Origin: a virus
Reading direction: 5' to 3' (one strand)
DNA length: 64,000 bases
Virus record (IMG/VR): IMGVR_UViG_3300032092_003271
Location: 1 to 64,000 of that record
Every line of letters starts with the position of its first letter. The stretch's first letter is position 1. Below the pieces are notes generated by a model. That model was not told where the DNA came from, ran no database searches, and worked only from the letters and a program-made list of their open reading frames with translations. Shown in pieces: positions 59,034 through 64,000 of this stretch. Made by a program: the position numbers and the translations under genes.

Positions 59034-59740
59034 GTACTCTATCAGGTGGTCCTAATATTGTGACCAATGGGTTGGTATTGTATTTGGATGCTGCAAACCC
59101 AAATTCATATGTTTCCGGATCAACTACTTGGAGAGATATTTCTCGTAGTGTAAATAATGGGACATTGATAAATGGACCTACATACAGCAGTGCTAATGGT
59201 GGATCTATCGTTTTTGATGGTTCGGATGATTATGTAAATTTAGGTGTTAATTTAAATAATATTTTTATTGGTTCCTCATTCACCGTAAATATGTGGGTTT
59301 CTATTTCTATTAATTTACCGGACGGCAACGGTTATTCTCTAATATCTAACTATAGTGGTGATATTCCAACAAATAATGGGTTTCAATTAGGTTGGAGAGG
59401 TGGTTTGGGGGACACCTTATACGCTTTTGGGGATGGGTATTTATCTCGTACACTAGATAACGTCACAGGATTAACCTCCAATGTTTGGTACAATATTACT
59501 TTTGTATATGTGAGAAACACGTCAGGAAACATTTATTTAGATGGTATAAATAAAACCAATAATTCATTTACGAATACAGTTAACGCACCAAACCAAAATT
59601 TAAAATTAGGTGTAAGATCCGATAATAATACTTTCCCATGGTATGGTAAGATGGCAATCACCCAAGTCTATAATCGTGCACTAAGTGATTCTGAAATTTT
59701 ACAAAACTATAACGCAATTAAATCACGATTCGGAGTTTAA
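59030..59740 (+). CDS. LamG/concanavalin-like fibre protein 3
   Basis: 236 aa; LVLYLDAANPNSYVSGSTTW, IVFDGSDDYVNLG, FTVNMWV and LSDSEILQNYNAIKSRFGV. Third member; ATGA-type overlap with the second. The three differ mostly in the central strands, suggesting divergent ligand specificity. Confidence 0.75.
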   Translation: MSTLSGGPNIVTNGLVLYLDAANPNSYVSGSTTWRDISRSVNNGTLINGPTYSSANGGSIVFDGSDDYVNLGVNLNNIFIGSSFTVNMWVSISINLPDGNGYSLISNYSGDIPTNNGFQLGWRGGLGDTLYAFGDGYLSRTLDNVTGLTSNVWYNITFVYVRNTSGNIYLDGINKTNNSFTNTVNAPNQNLKLGVRSDNNTFPWYGKMAITQVYNRALSDSEILQNYNAIKSRFGV

Positions 59741-59774
59741 TTTTTTTTTAAGGTAATAAACTTTGATAAGGTAA

Positions 59775-59781
59775 TATTTAT
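59775..59781 (+). promoter_or_regulatory. Late-type motif TATTTAT
   Basis: AATATTTATC, 58 nt before the ATG at 59840. The leader contains an AGGGGAAAAAAGAGAAAG purine tract, one of the few Shine-Dalgarno-like stretches in the window. Confidence 0.45.
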
Positions 59782-59839
59782 CTATAAAACATAAATCAAA
59801 AGGTTTTCTTTTGGATAGGGGAAAAAAGAGAAAGAATAG

Positions 59840-61981
59840 ATGGCAAATGAATTTGTTGCAAGGCGTGGTATAACATCTTTGGGTGGTATTACATTACCAT
59901 ATACGGGAGTAAGCTCCACATATACAATCAATACAAACAATTATTTCATTGATTGTACAAGTGGGACATTTACTGTCACCCTTCCGACTGCGGTTGGTAT
60001 TGCGGGTCAAACTTTTATAATAAAAAATAGCGGAGCAGGAACAATAACCGTTGCAACGACAGGTGGTCAAAGTATAGATGGGACTACAACAAAAACATTA
60101 ACACAATACGAGTCAATAACCGTACAAAGTGACGGATCCAATTGGGCTATTGGTAGTACCGCTGAAACGGGAGGATCGGCAATACCAGGTTCAAACAATC
60201 AACTATTAACTTCAGATGGTGCAGGTGGTGCGATTGCAGAATCATTATTAACGTTTGATGGTACAATTACGTCACCGTATTTAAATGTCAATTCAGTAAA
60301 AATCGGAAGGGGTAATAACAATGTATCAACAAATATTTCAATTGGCGGGATTGCGTTTAGTTCTGGATCAACAGGGTGTAATAATACTGCGATAGGTTTA
60401 AATTCTCTTAGTGCTAACACAACAGGATCTTTCAATATTGCGATAGGAGGATCCACTTTAAGCGCATCAACTATAGGTAATAGAAATATTGCAATTGGTC
60501 ACCAATCTCTTCAATCAGGTGCCGGACTTTGTAATAACGTAGCGATTGGATATAAGTCAGGGGCTCGTTTAGGTAACAATCTCACTCCAACCGATAATAT
60601 TTTTATTGGGTGTCAAGCTGGTTACGGTGCAAATACAGGAAATGTTAGTTTTGGTAATATATTATCTGATAATATTGCTATTGGCAAAAAAGCAGGATGT
60701 AGTATAGGAAGTAAATACAATCCCTCAATATATTGTGGTAATAGTGGATATCCTGATTATATCAATGAGTATGCCCCGGGTTGGGCAACTAGTGGTAAAA
60801 ATGTTTTTATAGGAAACTACGCAGGACAAAATGCCACACCACCATCACCCTGTTCCCCAGCCGCAACAATAATAGGATATAATACGGCAATTGGTCATTG
60901 TTCAATGGCCTCTACCACATATGGTAAATTAAATACTGCAATAGGATATGCATCTTTAAAATCTAATACCACAGGTAACTACAACGTAGCGATTGGGTTA
61001 CATTCTCTTTGTTCTAATACGTCGGGAAATTTAAACGTAGCAATAGGTACTTGTGCGTTACGTTTAAATACGACCGGAATTCAAAATAATGCGATGGGGT
61101 TTAGATCACTAGGAAAAAATACATCCGGGCTTAGGAACACGGCAATAGGATATAATACTTTATACGCAAATACGACAGGTACTGATAACTTGGCACTTGG
61201 TCATCGTTCTTTATTATTTAACACTACGGGAGGTAATAACATTGGTTTAGGGGTTTATGCATTACGAAATAATACTACTGGAAACCGTAATACCGCAATA
61301 GGTTCAAACGCGTTACGGTGCAATACTACATGTTCAGATAACACAGCAATAGGGTACTTTGCTTTAGCTTCAAATGATATCTCAAATTTTAACACAGCTA
61401 TAGGGTCCAATTCCCAAAGGAATTCCAGCACAGGTGGTGCTAATACTTCAATAGGAACGGATAGTTTAAGGTTTAACACAACAGGTGGTGGTAATAATGC
61501 AATAGGTTCCCGTGCTTTATATGCTAACACAACAGGTGATGGTAATACAGCAATAGGTAGGAATACTTTATGTTCAAACACAACTGGATTTTTTAACGTA
61601 GCTATAGGATTTTATTCTTTAAATAAAAATACAAATGGCTCACGTAATATAGCAATAGGTAGAGATTCTTTATATGGAAGAACATCCAATTGTGATACAA
61701 TTGCTATTGGATATAAGGCTTTTCGTGGTGGTGGTGGTCCATTTTTTCCTGATACTTGTACTACATCCCACAATATTGGTATTGGTGCATATGTAAATTT
61801 TGCATGTAATACAGTAGGTTCTGTTATTATAGGTAGATGTGCTACATCTACGGCAAGTAATCAATTTGTGATTGGTAGTACTACTAATATAGTAGGAGCC
61901 GTTACCACAGAAACTTGTTCTGCAACTAAAACATGGTCTGTAGTAATTAATGGAGTAGCACAAAAAATTCTACTTGCTTAA
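59840..61981 (+). CDS. Beta-solenoid tail fibre (YadA-like head repeats)
   Basis: 713 aa. N-terminal 100 residues look like the generic tail-fibre beta domain (FVARRGITSLGGITLPYTG, then SGTFTVTLPTA). From about residue 180 to 620 there are about 20 repeats of roughly 23 residues with the pattern NTTGxxNxAIGxxSL. This matches left-handed beta-roll repeats of YadA-type trimeric adhesin heads. The C-terminal end (FVIGSTTNIVGAV, WSVVINGVAQKILLA) may cap the trimer. Probable receptor-binding fibre. Cys residues occur at variable repeat positions. Confidence 0.75.
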   Translation: MANEFVARRGITSLGGITLPYTGVSSTYTINTNNYFIDCTSGTFTVTLPTAVGIAGQTFIIKNSGAGTITVATTGGQSIDGTTTKTLTQYESITVQSDGSNWAIGSTAETGGSAIPGSNNQLLTSDGAGGAIAESLLTFDGTITSPYLNVNSVKIGRGNNNVSTNISIGGIAFSSGSTGCNNTAIGLNSLSANTTGSFNIAIGGSTLSASTIGNRNIAIGHQSLQSGAGLCNNVAIGYKSGARLGNNLTPTDNIFIGCQAGYGANTGNVSFGNILSDNIAIGKKAGCSIGSKYNPSIYCGNSGYPDYINEYAPGWATSGKNVFIGNYAGQNATPPSPCSPAATIIGYNTAIGHCSMASTTYGKLNTAIGYASLKSNTTGNYNVAIGLHSLCSNTSGNLNVAIGTCALRLNTTGIQNNAMGFRSLGKNTSGLRNTAIGYNTLYANTTGTDNLALGHRSLLFNTTGGNNIGLGVYALRNNTTGNRNTAIGSNALRCNTTCSDNTAIGYFALASNDISNFNTAIGSNSQRNSSTGGANTSIGTDSLRFNTTGGGNNAIGSRALYANTTGDGNTAIGRNTLCSNTTGFFNVAIGFYSLNKNTNGSRNIAIGRDSLYGRTSNCDTIAIGYKAFRGGGGPFFPDTCTTSHNIGIGAYVNFACNTVGSVIIGRCATSTASNQFVIGSTTNIVGAVTTETCSATKTWSVVINGVAQKILLA
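60385..61690 (+). repeat. Approximately 69-nt tandem repeats encoding NTTGxxNxAIG units
   Basis: About 20 imperfect repeats, the protein motif conserved but the DNA diverged. Confidence 0.75.
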
Positions 61982-61989
61982 AAAATGAC

Positions 61990-62020
61990 TTTGACATTTA
62001 AATTGTAACACTTATGTTTT
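61990..62020 (+). promoter_or_regulatory. Candidate host-type promoter before sulfotransferase
   Basis: TTTG at 61990-61993, a 19-nt spacer and TATGTTTT at 62013-62020 (7 of 8 to TAnnTTTG), about 20 nt before the ATG at 62040. Confidence 0.4.
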
Positions 62021-62039
62021 ATTAAACAAAATAAAATTT

Positions 62040-62861
62040 ATGGTGCAAAAAGTATTTTATAATCCATCCATGCCTAGAGCAGGATCAACCTTGATTCAAA
62101 ACATTTTAATGCAAAATCCCGATATCTATTCAACCCCTACTTCAGGTGTAATTGAATTTTTATTGAATGCGAGATCAGTATATTCTGCGGGTGATTCATT
62201 TAGGGCTCAAGATCAGGATGAAATGAAAAAAGGATTCAAAAATTTCTGCAAAACAGGACTATATGGTTTCTTTGACGGAATTACAGACCGTCCATACGTA
62301 ATAGATAAGAGTAGATCGTGGTTAGGTCACTTTAACTTCATTGAGTTTTTTACGGATGAAAAACCAAAAATGATTGTTATGGTCCGTGATTTACGAGCAA
62401 TATTTGCTTCAATGGAGAAAAATTTCCGTAAACACCCCGACAAAGACCCAATGATTATTAATGGTGTTGAATTAAAAAACATGACTACCGCCGCTCGAGT
62501 TGATCATTTTTCAATTTCTCCACCCATTGGTCCGTCTATTGAGTGGTTATCTGAGGCAATACATCAAGGAATAGATAAAGATATTTTATTTATAAGATTT
62601 GAAGATTTGACAGTGGATCCTGAAACTGAATTAATAAAAATCTATAATTATTTAGAACTACCATATTTTAAACATGACTTTAATAACGTAGAACAACTAA
62701 CAAATGAAAATGATGTTATACATGGTATTTTTGGAGACCATAAAATTAAACCTCAAGTAAAACCTGTAAAGGATAATTTTATTGAAATTCTTGGAAAAGA
62801 ACAATGTGATCGTTTACGAGAACATTATGATTGGTATTTTAGAGCCTTTAACTATATTTAA
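62040..62861 (+). CDS. PAPS-dependent sulfotransferase-like protein
   Basis: 273 aa. MPRAGSTL (11-18) is the 5'-phosphosulfate-binding loop of the sulfotransferase family and VMVRDLRAIFASM (113-125) fits the 3'-phosphate-binding region with Arg and Ser. The DILFIRFEDLTVDP segment is also typical of the family. It should transfer sulfate from PAPS to a hydroxyl or amine, probably on a sugar or a tyrosine. It follows the tail fibre genes and precedes a glycosyltransferase, so sulfation of a glycan on the virion or host is a reasonable guess. Confidence 0.75.
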   Translation: MVQKVFYNPSMPRAGSTLIQNILMQNPDIYSTPTSGVIEFLLNARSVYSAGDSFRAQDQDEMKKGFKNFCKTGLYGFFDGITDRPYVIDKSRSWLGHFNFIEFFTDEKPKMIVMVRDLRAIFASMEKNFRKHPDKDPMIINGVELKNMTTAARVDHFSISPPIGPSIEWLSEAIHQGIDKDILFIRFEDLTVDPETELIKIYNYLELPYFKHDFNNVEQLTNENDVIHGIFGDHKIKPQVKPVKDNFIEILGKEQCDRLREHYDWYFRAFNYI

Positions 62862-62868
62862 TATTTAT
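62862..62868 (+). promoter_or_regulatory. Late-type motif TATTTAT
   Basis: AATATTTATA overlaps the sulfotransferase stop codon and lies 12 nt before the ATG at 62881. It decides the start of the next small gene. Confidence 0.5.
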
Positions 62869-62880
62869 AAAAAAAACAAA

Positions 62881-63117
62881 ATGGAAGAAACACAAACAAC
62901 AGAACAAGTGCAACAACATATTAGTGCGGCATTTGACTCGGTTAATTTAATTAACGAAGAAATCACTAAAGAAATGACCGATGAACGTAAAAACACAATA
63001 AAACGTAATGGTGATCATCTTGAAATTATGATGGCAAAAGGTTGGTTTTTATCGGGATGTACTGAACAACAGATTATCGATATTAATAATTCTATTACTA
63101 CGTCAAAGTCGTATTAA
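62881..63117 (+). CDS. Small hypothetical protein
   Basis: 78 aa; the start at 62881 is preferred to an upstream in-frame start inside the sulfotransferase gene because it follows the late-type motif. Acidic helical N-terminus (MEETQTTEQVQQHIS), one Cys, no recognised motif. Confidence 0.6.
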   Translation: MEETQTTEQVQQHISAAFDSVNLINEEITKEMTDERKNTIKRNGDHLEIMMAKGWFLSGCTEQQIIDINNSITTSKSY

Positions 63118-63129
63118 AAAATATTATAA

Positions 63130-64000
63130 ATGGAAGAAAAATATTTAGTGTGGCATATTCAGGGAGGTTTAGGTAAGAATGTTGCTGCAACATCATTAAT
63201 AGACTCTTTATCTGTAAAATATTCAGATAGGAAGATAGTGATAGTGGCATCATATCCCGAAGTATTTTTGAATCAAGAAAACATTTATAGAGTATATGGT
63301 TTAGGTAACACTCAATATTTTTATGATGATTATATAAAGGATAAAGATACTTTAGTATTTAGACACGAACCTTATTATGAGACTAATCATATACTAAAAA
63401 ATAAACATCTATTATCCAATTGGTGCAAATTATTAGGTATTGATTATGATTTTCAAAAACCAAAGTTATCTTTTAATTTTGCACAAAAAAGAATGTCTTT
63501 AAAATGGAAACGAGAAAAACCAATTTTTTTAATTCAAACAAACGGAGGATCAATGATGTCAGACCAAGAATATTCTTGGGCTAGAGATTTACCATTTTCT
63601 ATTTCATTAGAGGTTGTAGAAAAGTTTAAGGAAACTCATCACGTTATTCAAATTTGTAAACCGTCTTCATTAAAAATACCCGGAGTAGAAGTGATAAGTG
63701 ATAATATGTCATCAATGGAGTTATTTACATTACTTTCGGTGACAGACAAACGATTGTTAATTGATTCTAGTTTACAACATGTGGCAACAGCAATGAATTT
63801 ACCATCAACCGTAATTTGGATTGCCACATCACCGACAAATTTTGGATATTCAATGCATAATAATATAGTTGCAAATCCACCTTCAGGTAACGTTAAATTA
63901 ATTGGTTCTTATCTTTTTGATTATTCTTTTGATGGTTTACCTCATGAGTGCCCTTATTACAGTTTGGATGAAATGTTCGACATTGATAAAATATTAGAAA
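63130..64000 (+). CDS. GT9-like glycosyltransferase, truncated by window end
   Basis: At least 290 residues, open at the right edge. Translation starts MEEKYLVWHIQGGLGKNVAA and includes PIFLIQTNGGS, LIDSSLQHVATAMNLPSTVIW and SPTNFGY. The pattern (GGLGKNV at the N-terminus, D-S-x-x-H-x-A-x-A-x-x-x-P in the donor half) matches the GT-B heptosyltransferase-like family GT9. Likely transfers a sugar to a surface glycan or virion component. Its proximity to the sulfotransferase suggests a second small glycan-modifying unit. Confidence 0.65.
   Translation, partial: MEEKYLVWHIQGGLGKNVAATSLIDSLSVKYSDRKIVIVASYPEVFLNQENIYRVYGLGNTQYFYDDYIKDKDTLVFRHEPYYETNHILKNKHLLSNWCKLLGIDYDFQKPKLSFNFAQKRMSLKWKREKPIFLIQTNGGSMMSDQEYSWARDLPFSISLEVVEKFKETHHVIQICKPSSLKIPGVEVISDNMSSMELFTLLSVTDKRLLIDSSLQHVATAMNLPSTVIWIATSPTNFGYSMHNNIVANPPSGNVKLIGSYLFDYSFDGLPHECPYYSLDEMFDIDKILE

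Noticed and set aside
57601-61981. Diversity-generating retroelement acting on the LamG or fibre genes
   Set aside because: No reverse transcriptase gene and no template repeat were seen in the window.
1-64000. tRNA genes and integrase or attachment sites
   Set aside because: No cloverleaf-like stretch, integrase or flanking direct repeats were noticed; a proper tRNA scan was not possible by eye.

Overview
The window looks like part of a large T4-like (gp20/gp21/gp22/gp23-type) contractile-tailed phage genome whose host is probably a member of the Bacteroidota, most likely a flavobacterium. The phage assignment rests on recognisable homologues of the T4 large terminase (9745-11523), portal (11748-13553), prohead protease (15493-16221), acidic scaffold (16559-18091), major capsid protein (18121-20061), a gp55-like late sigma factor (28244-28987), PhoH, dUTPase, baseplate and fibre genes. 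The host assignment is inference. It rests on the flavobacterial-looking DnaK C-terminus, Bacteroidota-type promoters (TTG-N19/20-TAnnTTTG), A-rich leaders without Shine-Dalgarno sequences, a DUF4494-like protein and a ribosomal protein S21 gene. The DNA is AT-rich, coding is very dense, no tRNA was recognised and no gap exceeds 300 bases.

Layout. (i) 1-3.5 kb: a hypothetical gene, then on the minus strand an M20-type peptidase and an N-domain-less ClpC-like ATPase. (ii) 3.6-5.5 kb: a complete dnaK, divergent from clp across a palindrome, ending at a strong terminator. (iii) 5.5-9.7 kb: small genes, a nucleotidyltransferase-like protein and a repeat-rich acidic protein. (iv) 9.7-20.1 kb: the packaging and head module, with an antisense rpsU (bS21) inside it. 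(v) 20.1-28.2 kb: small head-targeted or basic proteins on both strands, then baseplate/tail proteins on the minus strand. (vi) 28.2-48.4 kb: a tightly packed, operon-like minus-strand block of about 20 kb. It holds the late sigma factor, PhoH, dUTPase, an exonuclease, two cytidylyltransferase-like genes, Gmd and Fcl (GDP-L-fucose synthesis), WbpB/WbpD-like sugar enzymes, two methyltransferase-fold proteins and about a dozen glycosyltransferase-like proteins, including a GT11-type fucosyltransferase. (vii) 48.5-51.2 kb: small putative virion proteins on the minus strand. (viii) 51.2-64 kb: plus-strand tail fibre/adhesin genes (Cys-rich, PT-repeat, collagen-like, three LamG-like paralogues, a YadA-like beta-solenoid), then a sulfotransferase and a truncated GT9-like glycosyltransferase.

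How the parts may work together (inference). Host-type promoters sit in front of dnaK and a few other genes. Nearly all structural transcription units start with an oriented motif, GATATTTAT, which is the reverse complement of the core of the T4 late promoter TATAAATA. The gp55-like factor is the natural candidate to read it. The head genes follow T4 logic: the protease should cleave after [LI]xE, and such sites occur in the capsid protein and at the end of short N-terminal leaders of several small proteins, which may be co-packaged. The glycan block could make GDP-fucose and other sugars and attach them to virion proteins, DNA or the host surface. DnaK/Clp and bS21 suggest that the phage also manipulates protein folding and translation.
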